A program made the translations under genes and the position numbers. Source: Clostridia bacterium (GTDB taxonomy: Bacteria; Bacillota; Clostridia; Oscillospirales; Acutalibacteraceae). Taken from it: a stretch of 51,173 nt of DNA. The notes below the pieces were generated by a model. It was not told the origin of the DNA, made no database searches, and worked only from the letters and a program-made list of their open reading frames with translations. The stretch's first letter is position 1. Every line of letters begins with the position of its first letter. Of the stretch, positions 8,094-16,416 are shown in pieces. The stretch lies in NCBI GenBank assembly GCA_900767025.1, contig CAAFXS010000039.1, positions 1 through 51,173 on the forward strand, written 5' to 3'.

Positions 8094-9311
8094 ATGAAGA
8101 TTAATGAGAACTTTTTGAAAATTGAGTCAAGCTATCTTTTTTCAACCGTTGCCAAAAAGCAAAGGGAATATCAGGCGGCTCACCCGGAGGCAGATGTTAT
8201 CCGTCTTTCAATCGGTGATGTAACGAAGCCCCTTGCTCCTGTTGTTATTGAGGCAATGCACAAGGCGGTTGACGAAATGGCACACGAGGAAACCTTTAGG
8301 GGTTATCCCCCCGAGTACGGCTATGATTTTATCCTTGAGGCTATTCAAAAGCACGATTATGCCGACAGAGGAATTGACATTGCCAAGGACGAAATTTTCC
8401 TTTCCGACGGTGCAAAGTCCGACTGCGGAAATATCGGCGATATCTTCTCTGTGGACAATAAGGTTGCAATTTGCGACCCTGTATATCCTGTTTATGTTGA
8501 CACAAATGTTATGGCAGGCAGAAGCGGAGAAAAGAACGAAAAGGGCCTTTGGTCAAATATCATTTATATGCCCTGCACCGCAGAAAATAATTTTACTCCC
8601 GATATACCCGAGGAAATTCCGGATGTAATTTATCTTTGCTTCCCTAATAACCCCACAGGTATGGTTGCAACCAAGGAGCAGCTTAAAAAGTGGGTTGATT
8701 TTGCCAACGAGCATAATTCACTGATTTTGTTTGACTCCGCCTATGAGGCTTTTGTTGTTGATGAAAATATCCCCAAATCAATTTATGAAATTGAGGGTGC
8801 AAAGACCTGTGCAATCGAGCTTCGCTCTTTCTCAAAAACAGCAGGCTTTACAGGTATGAGATGCGGCTATACCGTAGTTCCCAAGGAGCTTGTTTTTGAC
8901 GGTACAAGCCTTAATCCTTTGTGGGCACGCCGTCAGGCAACCAAGTTTAACGGCGTTTCATATATCACCCAGAGAGCCGCCGAGGCAATTTATACCGAAG
9001 AGGGTCAAAGGCAGATAAAGGAAATCCTTTCATATTATCAGAAAAATGCAAGGGTTATTTATGACGGTCTGTGCGATGCAGGCTTTGAGTGCTACGGCGG
9101 TGTTAATTCACCGTATGTATGGCTGAGGGTTCCTGAAGGCTATACCTCCTGGCAGTTCTTCGACGAGCTGCTTGAAAGGTGTCAGGTTGTGGGTACTCCC
9201 GGTTCGGGCTTCGGTCCTGCAGGCGAGGGCTATTTCCGCTTAACCTCCTTCGGCAATGCGGAAAAAACCGTTGAAGCCATTGAAAGAATTAAAAAAGCAT
9301 ATAAAAAGTAA
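8094..9311 (+). CDS. dapL: LL-diaminopimelate aminotransferase
   Basis: This PLP enzyme converts tetrahydrodipicolinate directly to LL-diaminopimelate, skipping the succinyl or acetyl intermediates. At 405 residues it has normal length. The N-terminal block INENFLKIESSYLFSTVAKK and the RLSIGDVTKPL segment are typical of DapL. The PLP lysine is K248 in RSFSKTAGFTGMRCG, and LCFPNNPTGMVA is the class I/II aminotransferase substrate loop. GGGAGG precedes the ATG. Its product feeds the DapF encoded just upstream, which supports the assignment over other class I aminotransferases. Confidence 0.95.
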   Translation: MKINENFLKIESSYLFSTVAKKQREYQAAHPEADVIRLSIGDVTKPLAPVVIEAMHKAVDEMAHEETFRGYPPEYGYDFILEAIQKHDYADRGIDIAKDEIFLSDGAKSDCGNIGDIFSVDNKVAICDPVYPVYVDTNVMAGRSGEKNEKGLWSNIIYMPCTAENNFTPDIPEEIPDVIYLCFPNNPTGMVATKEQLKKWVDFANEHNSLILFDSAYEAFVVDENIPKSIYEIEGAKTCAIELRSFSKTAGFTGMRCGYTVVPKELVFDGTSLNPLWARRQATKFNGVSYITQRAAEAIYTEEGQRQIKEILSYYQKNARVIYDGLCDAGFECYGGVNSPYVWLRVPEGYTSWQFFDELLERCQVVGTPGSGFGPAGEGYFRLTSFGNAEKTVEAIERIKKAYKK

Positions 9312-9334
9312 GCAAAATAAAGGAGAAACAAATT

Positions 9335-10045
9335 ATGGAAAAAACAACACAGCTCTATGAGGGCAAGGCAAAAAAGGTATGGGCAACAGACGACCCCGAA
9401 ATCGTAATCGTTGATTACAAGGACGATGCTACCGCTTTTAACGGACTTAAAAAGGGTACAATCGTAGGCAAGGGCGTTGTTAACAACAAAATGTCCAACT
9501 ACCTTATGCAGATTCTTGAAAAGAAGGGTGTTCCCACCCATTTTGTTAAGGAGCTTTCCGACAGGGAAACTGCAGTTAAAAAGGTTACAATAGTACCTCT
9601 TGAGGTTATTATACGTAACCGTGCAGCAGGCTCTATCTGCAAAAGATTAGGTCTTGAGGAGGGTATGGATTTTGTATGCCCGTCAATCGAGTTTTCCTAC
9701 AAGGACGATGACCTTGGCGATCCGCTGATTAACGGCTATCACGCTGTTTCCTGCGGCTTTGCAACTCAGGAGGAGGTTGACACAATCAAGAGGATGGCAT
9801 TCACCGTTAACGATGTTCTTAAGGAGTATTTTGCATCTATCGGTGTTGAGCTTATCGACTTTAAGCTTGAGTTCGGTAAAACCGCTGACGGCACAATTGT
9901 TCTTGCTGACGAAATCAGCCCCGACACCTGCCGTTTCTGGGATATTGAAACCCACGAAAAGCTTGACAAGGATCGTTTCCGCCGTGACCTTGGCGGTGTA
10001 GAAGACGCTTATGCAGAAATGATGAAGAGAGTAGGACTTGACTAA
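9335..10045 (+). CDS. purC: Phosphoribosylaminoimidazole-succinocarboxamide synthase
   Basis: SAICAR synthase ligates aspartate to CAIR with ATP in purine biosynthesis. The 236 residues have the expected length. Recognisable blocks are LYEGKAKKVWATD at the N-terminus, VPLEVIIRNRAAGS, ELIDFKLEFG and LADEISPDTCRFWD. AAAGGAGA lies before the ATG. Its stop TAA shares one base with the purB ATG (TAATG), so the two are translationally coupled. Their products catalyse consecutive steps, because PurB releases fumarate from SAICAR. Confidence 0.96.
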   Translation: MEKTTQLYEGKAKKVWATDDPEIVIVDYKDDATAFNGLKKGTIVGKGVVNNKMSNYLMQILEKKGVPTHFVKELSDRETAVKKVTIVPLEVIIRNRAAGSICKRLGLEEGMDFVCPSIEFSYKDDDLGDPLINGYHAVSCGFATQEEVDTIKRMAFTVNDVLKEYFASIGVELIDFKLEFGKTADGTIVLADEISPDTCRFWDIETHEKLDKDRFRRDLGGVEDAYAEMMKRVGLD

Positions 10046-11478
10046 TGCCTAATAACACATATAATTCACCCTTTAACGCCCGCTATGCGTCAAAGGAAAT
10101 GCAGTATATTTATTCCCCGGATTTCAAATTCAAGACCTGGAGAAAGCTTTGGATTGCTCTTGCCGAGGCTGAAAATGAGCTGGGTCTTAATGTAACACAG
10201 GAGCAAATTGACGAGCTGAAGGCACACGCCGATGATATCAATTATGAGGTTGCACAGGAGTATGAAAAGAAATTTCGCCACGATGTAATGAGCCATGTTC
10301 ACGCCTACGGTGAGCAGTGTCCCAATGCAAAGGGCATTATCCACCTTGGTGCAACAAGCTGTTATGTGGGTGACAACACAGATGTTATCACTATGCGTGA
10401 GGCTCTTCTTCTTATCAAGAAAAAGCTGGTTAACGCAATGGCATCTGTTGCAAAATTTGCCGATGAGTATAAGTCTATGCCCTGCCTTGGCTTTACTCAT
10501 TTTCAGCCGGCTCAGCCAACCACCGTGGGCAAAAGGGCAACCCTTTGGCTTATGGATTTGGTTATGGACTATGAGGAAATATGCCACACTATTGATACAC
10601 TTATGCTTTTAGGCTCCAAGGGTACAACAGGTACACAGGCATCCTTCCTGGAGCTTTTTGACGGCGACCACGAGAAATGCAAGGAGCTTGACCGTAAAAT
10701 TGCCGAAAAAATGGGCTTTAAGGCTTGCTTCCCTGTCAGCGGACAGACCTATGCAAGAAAGCTTGATACAATAGTTTGCAACTGCCTTGGCTTAATTGCC
10801 CAGTCCTGCTGTAAGTTCTCAAACGATTTAAGACTCCTTCAAAATCTTAAGGAAATCGAAGAACCCTTTGAGAAAAATCAGATAGGCTCTTCTGCAATGG
10901 CTTATAAGAGAAATCCAATGAGAAGTGAGCGAATTGCATCACTTTCCCGTTATGTTATGATTGACGCTCTTAACCCTGCTTGGACAGCCTCTGCCCAGTG
11001 GTTTGAAAGGACCCTTGATGACTCTGCCAACAAAAGAGTATCTGTTGCCGAGGCATTTTTGGCAACAGACGGTATACTTGATTTGTATATCAATGTTACC
11101 TCGGGACTTGTGGTTTATCCAAAGGTTATTGAGGCAAGGCTTATGAGTGAGCTTCCCTTTATGGCAACGGAAAATATTATGATGGACGCTGTTAAAAAGG
11201 GCGGTGACAGACAGGAGCTTCACGAAAAAATCCGTCAGCATTCAATGGCTGCCGGTGCAGTTGTTAAGGTGGAGGGCGGTCAGAATGACCTTGTTGACAG
11301 AATTGCGGCAGACCCTGCCTTTATGACAACTAAGGAGGAAATTCTTGCAATTCTCAAGCCTGAAAACTTCGTGGGCAGAGCGCCTGAGCAGACAGCCGAT
11401 TTTCTTAACGAGGTTGTTAATCCTATTCTTGAAAAGGAAAAGGATTTGCTTGGTGTAAATGTAGAAATAAATGTGTGA
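10045..11478 (+). CDS. purB: Adenylosuccinate lyase
   Basis: This cleaves SAICAR to AICAR and adenylosuccinate to AMP, both with loss of fumarate. The 477-residue protein belongs to the fumarase/aspartase superfamily and carries its signature SSAMAYKRNPMRSERI in the mobile catalytic loop. The GATSCYVGDNTD and TQASFLELFDGD segments are also conserved. A homotetramer is expected for the family. It overlaps purC by one base and is followed six bases later by the PHP-domain gene. Confidence 0.96.
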   Translation: MPNNTYNSPFNARYASKEMQYIYSPDFKFKTWRKLWIALAEAENELGLNVTQEQIDELKAHADDINYEVAQEYEKKFRHDVMSHVHAYGEQCPNAKGIIHLGATSCYVGDNTDVITMREALLLIKKKLVNAMASVAKFADEYKSMPCLGFTHFQPAQPTTVGKRATLWLMDLVMDYEEICHTIDTLMLLGSKGTTGTQASFLELFDGDHEKCKELDRKIAEKMGFKACFPVSGQTYARKLDTIVCNCLGLIAQSCCKFSNDLRLLQNLKEIEEPFEKNQIGSSAMAYKRNPMRSERIASLSRYVMIDALNPAWTASAQWFERTLDDSANKRVSVAEAFLATDGILDLYINVTSGLVVYPKVIEARLMSELPFMATENIMMDAVKKGGDRQELHEKIRQHSMAAGAVVKVEGGQNDLVDRIAADPAFMTTKEEILAILKPENFVGRAPEQTADFLNEVVNPILEKEKDLLGVNVEINV

Positions 11479-11484
11479 TTTAAT

Positions 11485-12144
11485 ATGAAATATAAATATG
11501 AGCTTCACTGCCACACGGGATGTGTGTCCCGTTGCGGCAGAGTTGAGCCTGAAGAAATAGTTAAGCTATATAAATCAAAGGGCTATAACGGTATTGTAGT
11601 TACGGACCATTACAGCCCTATGACCTTTACACCCAATTGGTGTCCTCAAAAGCAGATTGATTTTTATCTTTCGGGCTACAGGCGTATGAAGGCCGCCGCA
11701 GGTGATGATTTCACCGTGCTTTTGGGTATTGAGCTTCGCCATTATTTTACGGCAAACGATTACCTTATTTACGGTATTGACGAGGATTTCCTGTATTCAT
11801 CGGGCAATTTGATGAAGCCTTGGGAAAAAGAGGTTTTCCGTCTTGTGAAGGAAAGGGGCTATCTCATTTATCAGGCTCATCCTTTTAGGGTCGGTATCCG
11901 CCGTTGCAATCCCGATTATATCGACGGTGTGGAGATTTATAACGGCAAAACAGGTAAGGCTGAAAATCAAAAGGCTTTTGAATGGGCAAAGGAAAATAAT
12001 AAGCTCATGGTGTCCGGCTCGGATTTTCATACCGTTAAAAACCTTGCCCGTGGCGGAATTATTACAGATAGACCTGTGAAAAATAATAGTGACCTTTTAA
12101 ATGTTTTAAGGTCACAGAATTTTGAAATGATAGAAGAGTATTAA
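11485..12144 (+). CDS. PHP-domain metal-dependent phosphoesterase
   Basis: 219 residues. The PHP metal-ligand motifs occur in order: ELHCHTG near the N-terminus, VVTDHYSP near residue 40, an acidic GIELRHYF block, YQAHPFR and GSDFHTV near the C-terminus. Members include histidinol phosphatases, nucleases and nucleotide phosphatases, so the substrate cannot be named. No attached polymerase or kinase domain is present. It sits in the dap/pur operon, six bases after purB and directly before the YeiH-like gene, so a nucleotide-related housekeeping role is possible. It does not resemble the CpsB/YwqE tyrosine phosphatases of capsule operons. Confidence 0.82.
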   Translation: MKYKYELHCHTGCVSRCGRVEPEEIVKLYKSKGYNGIVVTDHYSPMTFTPNWCPQKQIDFYLSGYRRMKAAAGDDFTVLLGIELRHYFTANDYLIYGIDEDFLYSSGNLMKPWEKEVFRLVKERGYLIYQAHPFRVGIRRCNPDYIDGVEIYNGKTGKAENQKAFEWAKENNKLMVSGSDFHTVKNLARGGIITDRPVKNNSDLLNVLRSQNFEMIEEY

Positions 12145-13221
12145 ATGGAATTTCTAAAGAAAAATTCAGCAGGTGTGCTGACATGTGCATTAATTGCAGG
12201 AATTTCCACCTTTTTGGCAAGCCTTGAAATCGGCTCCTTTTCCCTTGAGGTAATAGGTGCACCGGTTTTTGCCATAGTTATAGGTATGGTTATTACTGCA
12301 GTATACGGCAAATTTGCCGCTGATGAAAGGGTAAAACAGGGTATTACCTTTACATCTAAAAAAATTCTTCAGTGGGCGGTAATCATTTTAGGCTTTACCC
12401 TTAATATAAAAACCGTGCTATCCGTTGGCGGAAAAAGCCTGCCTGTAATTATTTCCACCATTGCGGTATCGTTGATTACTGCTTTCATTATGTGCAGGCT
12501 GCTGAAGATTGACAAAAAGGTTTCAATCCTGGTTGGCGTCGGCTCATCAATCTGCGGTGGCTCTGCAATTGCCGCTACCGCACCTGTTATTGATGCAGAT
12601 GATGAGGAAATAGCCCAGTCAATATCTGTAATTTTCCTTTTCAATGTTATTGCCGCGCTGATATTTCCAACATTGGGAAATGCTATCGGGCTTACCAACG
12701 AGGGGTTTGCACTTTTTGCAGGAACGGCGGTTAATGATACCTCATCAGTTACGGCGGCGGCATCTGCCTGGGACAGTATGAAAAACACACAGGGTCTTGT
12801 GCTTGCACAGGCTACAACCGTTAAGCTTACAAGAACTCTTGCAATTATCCCCATTACCCTTGTGCTTGCTCTTGTGAGAACACGCAGTGCCAAAAAGCAG
12901 GGCGGTAAGGGAACCGGGGTTTCGCTTAAAAAGATTTTTCCCTGGTTTATCCTTTATTTTGTAATTGCATCGCTTATCACAACACTTGTTGCTCTGATGC
13001 CTGAAAATGCTTTTACTGTTTTTTATACAGACTATTTTGTTAAGGGTGCAAAGTGGCTTGCAAAGTTTTTTATTGCAATGGCAATGTGTGCAATCGGTCT
13101 TAATACAAATATTGTTAACCTTGTGAAAAAGGGCGGCAAGCCGATTGTAATGGGCTTTTGCTGCTGGGTGTGCATAGCAGGTGTCAGCCTCTTGATGCAA
13201 CATTTTTTAGGATACTGGTAA
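12145..13221 (+). CDS. YeiH-family (UPF0324) putative anion exporter
   Basis: A 358-residue polytopic membrane protein with about ten hydrophobic helices. The conserved family blocks are VGVGSSICGGSAIAATAPV and AGTAVNDTSSVTAAA, inside the membrane region. The family is often called putative sulfate exporter, but the substrate is not firmly known. It begins on the base after the PHP gene ends and is the last gene before the bidirectional terminator at 13227-13257. Nothing in the neighbours identifies its substrate. Confidence 0.85.
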   Translation: MEFLKKNSAGVLTCALIAGISTFLASLEIGSFSLEVIGAPVFAIVIGMVITAVYGKFAADERVKQGITFTSKKILQWAVIILGFTLNIKTVLSVGGKSLPVIISTIAVSLITAFIMCRLLKIDKKVSILVGVGSSICGGSAIAATAPVIDADDEEIAQSISVIFLFNVIAALIFPTLGNAIGLTNEGFALFAGTAVNDTSSVTAAASAWDSMKNTQGLVLAQATTVKLTRTLAIIPITLVLALVRTRSAKKQGGKGTGVSLKKIFPWFILYFVIASLITTLVALMPENAFTVFYTDYFVKGAKWLAKFFIAMAMCAIGLNTNIVNLVKKGGKPIVMGFCCWVCIAGVSLLMQHFLGYW

Positions 13222-13226
13222 AAAAG

Positions 13227-13257
13227 AACTCACAGACTTGTTTATTGTCTGTGAGTT
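13227..13257. terminator. Bidirectional terminator between the dap/pur and capsule operons
   Basis: The arms AACTCACAGAC (13227-13237) and its complement (13247-13257) enclose a nine-base loop. A T-run follows on the plus side and an A-run precedes at 13220-13225. It therefore serves both convergent operons. The right arm lies inside the last codons of the VanZ gene. Confidence 0.85.
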
Positions 13258-13823
13258 TTCTTGTTAATATGGTTTTTAATTATTATATATAGTACCGCAC
13301 CGAGAAATCCGCCCAAGGTGTTATACACTAAATCCGACACCTGAAACATACCCACTCCAAAAATTATTTGTGTGCACTCGATGAAAGCCGAAAGGCAAAA
13401 GGCGTACATGGTGTTCCTTATGACCGATTGCTTGACGGAACAGCTTTTTTTCAAAAAAACCTTTCTGAAATAGTTAATTGCAAAGGGCAGAGGCATAAGC
13501 ATAATAATATTTTCAATTGCCGAAAAATCAAAGCCGTATCGGTCTCTTGTAACAAGCCAGTTCCCCCATATGTTTGAAAGGCTGTCAAAACTTTCGCCTA
13601 TCCGTAGTATAATTGTCAGCCACAAAATCAGGATAACAACGGTGGAAAGGAAGAAAAGGGACAAAGCCTTTAAAAGAGCCTTGCGGTTTATTGCTTTTTT
13701 CTTTTTATTAAGCACAAGGCAGTATACCGCAGATACTGCAAGACCGATTAAACCCGAGGGCAACAGGCACTCAAACAGAAATCTGCCTAAATCGTAAAAT
13801 ACAGTGAAAAAAAACTGTTTCAT
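13242..13823 (-). CDS. VanZ-family membrane protein
   Basis: 193 residues with about five hydrophobic segments. The VanZ-like features include SNIWGNWLVTRD, ENIIMLMPLPFAINYF and the C-terminal block SAFIECTQIIFGVGMFQVSDLVYNTLGG, whose conserved E and D residues are diagnostic. VanZ confers low teicoplanin resistance in enterococci. Most family members are of unknown function and commonly occur in cell-envelope clusters. It overlaps the GT2 gene by four bases and ends the capsule operon. Nothing here supports glycopeptide resistance. Confidence 0.88.
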   Translation of the reverse strand: MKQFFFTVFYDLGRFLFECLLPSGLIGLAVSAVYCLVLNKKKKAINRKALLKALSLFFLSTVVILILWLTIILRIGESFDSLSNIWGNWLVTRDRYGFDFSAIENIIMLMPLPFAINYFRKVFLKKSCSVKQSVIRNTMYAFCLSAFIECTQIIFGVGMFQVSDLVYNTLGGFLGAVLYIIIKNHINKKTHRQ

Positions 13824-14860
13824 AGTCTACCTTTTGATTTGTTTTGTAGCTGTGCAAAAATAAATGAGGTCAGCCATAATTTATGCTTTATGCATATACA
13901 GGAGATTTTTTGCTTTGAGGGCAAATTAGAATAATCATATTCCCTGATAATTTTTTGCAGATAAGCATCTTTAACAATTTTCTTGATTTTTCTTAAATCA
14001 CTGAGCTTTTTGGTTTGCACAAAGTGCGCCGCCTCGTGCTTCATAACAGCCCGTACATTGCCTAAAAAAGTGCTGATAATTCTTTCGGCACAAATTTCCC
14101 GTGAGGGATAATCCTCCACAAGCTTCAGCTCATAGTCACACAGCTTTTTTATTTGTTCAAACCTGTCGGGCTTATATGAGCGTGACAGGGAGGAGCCGTT
14201 GTAGCAGTAGTAATAGCCTCCGCCTTCACTTACAATTGCGGATTTAACATATTTGTAAAGCTCAATATCAAACACCGCGTCCTCGCTGATATATTCCCTT
14301 TCGGACACAAAGCGTATGTTGTTGTCATTAACAAGTGAAAGCCTGTAAATCGCCTTGCAGGCGGAAATACCGCTGGAATTTTTGCCAAATCTGTCGGCAC
14401 CCAGCATGGAGGGCAAAAGGATATTCATTACCCCGCCTCTGTCAAAGGTTTTACCGGAGTAAATGTGTCTGCCCCGTCTTTTAACACCGTTATTCTCACT
14501 TGACATACCGCAAAGTGCAACTTCGTAATCACCGGAGGATATGGCTTTATACAAAATTTCGTAATAATCCAAATCCACATAGTCATCTGAATCAATAAAA
14601 GCAAAATACTTTCCGGTAGCGGCGTCAAGCCCGCTGTTTCTGGCAAAGCCCAAGCCGCCGTTTGCCTTGTGGATAACCTTAATCCTACTGTCCTTTTTTG
14701 CATACTCGTCGCACATAGCAGGGCAGTTGTCCGGTGAGCCGTCGTCAACTAAAATGATTTCAAGATTTTTGTAGGTCTGGTTGACAAGGGATTGCACACA
14801 TCGGTCAAGATATTTTTCAACATTGTAAATCGGCACAATAACACTGATTGTATCTGACAT
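13820..14860 (-). CDS. Glycosyltransferase family 2
   Basis: 346 residues. The GT-A domain fills the N-terminal half: ISVIVPIYNVEKYLDRCVQS, LEIILVDDGSPDNC with the nucleotide-binding Asp pair, GLGFARNSGLDAATG, and the metal-binding DSDD in FAFIDSDDYVD. The C-terminal ~120 residues are specific to EPS glycosyltransferases of this sort and have no recognised domain. It acts on the cytoplasmic face, adding a sugar to the lipid-linked repeat unit. Donor and linkage cannot be read. AAGGAG lies before the ATG. It sits between the CMP-sugar synthetase-like gene (37-base gap) and VanZ. Confidence 0.9.
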   Translation of the reverse strand: MSDTISVIVPIYNVEKYLDRCVQSLVNQTYKNLEIILVDDGSPDNCPAMCDEYAKKDSRIKVIHKANGGLGFARNSGLDAATGKYFAFIDSDDYVDLDYYEILYKAISSGDYEVALCGMSSENNGVKRRGRHIYSGKTFDRGGVMNILLPSMLGADRFGKNSSGISACKAIYRLSLVNDNNIRFVSEREYISEDAVFDIELYKYVKSAIVSEGGGYYYCYNGSSLSRSYKPDRFEQIKKLCDYELKLVEDYPSREICAERIISTFLGNVRAVMKHEAAHFVQTKKLSDLRKIKKIVKDAYLQKIIREYDYSNLPSKQKISCICIKHKLWLTSFIFAQLQNKSKGRL

Positions 14861-14897
14861 AAAAGCTCCTTATTATATCAACTGATTAAAATTCAGT

Positions 14898-15608
14898 TTA
14901 ATCGGTATAATTGTTGTCAATCCACTCTTTTGCAATCAGCAAATCTGTTTCATTGTGGATATCAATAGAGTCTTCAATAATGTAAGGCTTTATATTATTG
15001 CCCATAAAGCACCAGGGTGCCTGACCGTTTTCATTATCAAAAACATATTTTGTGTTAAGAACCCAAATGTTGTGGGACAAAAAATAACACGGCGTCAAAT
15101 CCTGACGGTTGGTGGAAATCTTACCCTTCACATTTTCATACATTTGAATATTTCCGTTTTCGTCAATCTTTTTTGCCCGAAGGGGATGGTGGTCGTTATC
15201 CTGATAAACGGGAACAACGCAGGATATACTCATATCGTCCAACATCATTTTTATGCAGTCGTCCACCCACGATGACTTAATTGTAACATTGTTGGCTAAT
15301 GCCACAACAAGAATGTCGGGGAAATCATCGTTTTCCTCCATCACCTTAAGTCCGTGAATAATGCAGTCAATATGCTGGGCGGAGGGCAGCGCTAACTCGT
15401 GAGGTCTTTTAATGGGAATGTAGCCTAATTCCTCCGCAATATTCAATATTTTGATATCATCACTGCTGCAATAAAGATTTTGTGTTAATTCTGCCTTTTT
15501 GCAGGAATTAGCAATATAATACATTACCGGATTTCCAAGGATATCTAAAATGTTTTTATCTTTGAGGGTATTGTTGCCTCTGCCTGTTAATAACACATTT
15601 ATTTTCAT
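14898..15608 (-). CDS. CMP-sugar synthetase-like cytidylyltransferase
   Basis: 236 residues related to acylneuraminate cytidylyltransferases (NeuA/KdsB superfamily), which activate sialic-type sugars as CMP derivatives. The N-terminal nucleotide loop is LLTGRGNNTLKDKNI, a variant of the usual R-x-G-S-K-x-x-x-x-K-N motif. RPHELALPSAQHIDCI and VVALANNVTIKSS correspond to the next conserved blocks, and DIHNETDLLIAKEWI closes the fold. I start at the ATG at 15608. A TTG at 15620 would add MENR but has no spaced ribosome site. No neuB, neuC or kdsA lies in the window, so the sugar acid must be made elsewhere or be a different one. Confidence 0.78.
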   Translation of the reverse strand: MKINVLLTGRGNNTLKDKNILDILGNPVMYYIANSCKKAELTQNLYCSSDDIKILNIAEELGYIPIKRPHELALPSAQHIDCIIHGLKVMEENDDFPDILVVALANNVTIKSSWVDDCIKMMLDDMSISCVVPVYQDNDHHPLRAKKIDENGNIQMYENVKGKISTNRQDLTPCYFLSHNIWVLNTKYVFDNENGQAPWCFMGNNIKPYIIEDSIDIHNETDLLIAKEWIDNNYTD

Positions 15609-15609
15609 T

Positions 15610-16416
15610 CTATTTTCCAATCCTTTTGTCTGATAATACTTTTTCTAAATCGACTCTTTCAAACGCCTCAAGGCATCCGCCTCTTGTGGCGTTATAAACT
15701 CTGAAGTTATGGCTTTTTGAATATTCTTCGGCATAACCAAAGGCAATGTCGGATTGCCAAAGAGCCGCGGTAATATTGTTCTCATCGTTGTTTTGGGTGC
15801 CGAAATAGGATTTAACCGTGGCATCTTTAACGATGGTTCCGTCCTTCAAAACGGTGTTGCTGTATTTATGGTCAACGCCCAAAAGATATATTTCGGTAAA
15901 TCCCATATATACTGCAATTTCCATCATTGTATAGGTTACGCTGGCAATTGTGTATAAGCCTTTTGTCACATCATCGGCAAACTGAGGATTGTCAAGCAGC
16001 TTTTCCGAGGAGAAGGTTTTAACCGAGCAAAAGGGCTCCTTAACATTTTTGTATATCCTAAAATCCTCACGCCTGACAAATTTCATTTTGCAGTCAAAGG
16101 AATTTATTCCGTCAATCACACCTTCGCTCGCACCGACCTCACCGTCAAAAACAGCATAGTATGTAGGTCGCCAATCGGTTTCATCAAAGATTTTAAAAAT
16201 TCGGTTGGAGGCAAAGGTAACCTCATCTTTAAGCATTTCCAAATCCTTTGCATTAAGGCTGGGCCCGTTACCCAGGATAAAGCAGCGCTGACCGGGGTAT
16301 GTGTTTTTTATGCTTTTCAGGTATTTTTGGCTCCTTTTTGTGTTGCCGTTTAACAATGCCGTTAGCTGACTGTATTTTGTTTTGACCCGGGATTTAGCCT
16401 CATTTATGATATTCAT
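15610..16416 (-). CDS. DUF115 / GT42-like protein, putative glycosyltransferase
   Basis: 268 residues. The core starts with CFILGNGPSLNAKDLEML, then FASNRIFKI, and later TMMEIAVYMGFTEIYLLGVD. This order (GNGPSL, N-R segment, GxxEIYLxGxD) is shared by the DUF115/MptE-like proteins and by GT42 sialyltransferases such as Campylobacter CstII. The first ~45 residues are basic and helical. Its neighbour on the 3' side encodes a CMP-sugar synthetase-like enzyme, so a CMP-sugar-dependent transferase is an attractive inference. Wzx overlaps it by four bases. Alternative: a pterin-kinase-like DUF115 protein of unrelated role, less likely in a capsule operon. Confidence 0.7.
   Translation of the reverse strand: MNIINEAKSRVKTKYSQLTALLNGNTKRSQKYLKSIKNTYPGQRCFILGNGPSLNAKDLEMLKDEVTFASNRIFKIFDETDWRPTYYAVFDGEVGASEGVIDGINSFDCKMKFVRREDFRIYKNVKEPFCSVKTFSSEKLLDNPQFADDVTKGLYTIASVTYTMMEIAVYMGFTEIYLLGVDHKYSNTVLKDGTIVKDATVKSYFGTQNNDENNITAALWQSDIAFGYAEEYSKSHNFRVYNATRGGCLEAFERVDLEKVLSDKRIGK

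Noticed and set aside
11485..12144. Capsule tyrosine phosphatase (CpsB/YwqE) for the kinase
   Set aside because: PHP motifs fit, but it lacks the typical N-terminal DIHCHILPGIDDG pattern and lies in another operon on the other strand.
12369..12893. Long open frame antisense to the YeiH-like gene
   Set aside because: Low-complexity translation rich in Ala, Ser and Ile reflecting the hydrophobic sense protein. No start signals.
13242..13823. Teicoplanin resistance gene vanZ
   Set aside because: VanZ family proteins are widespread in cell-envelope clusters; no van genes are nearby.
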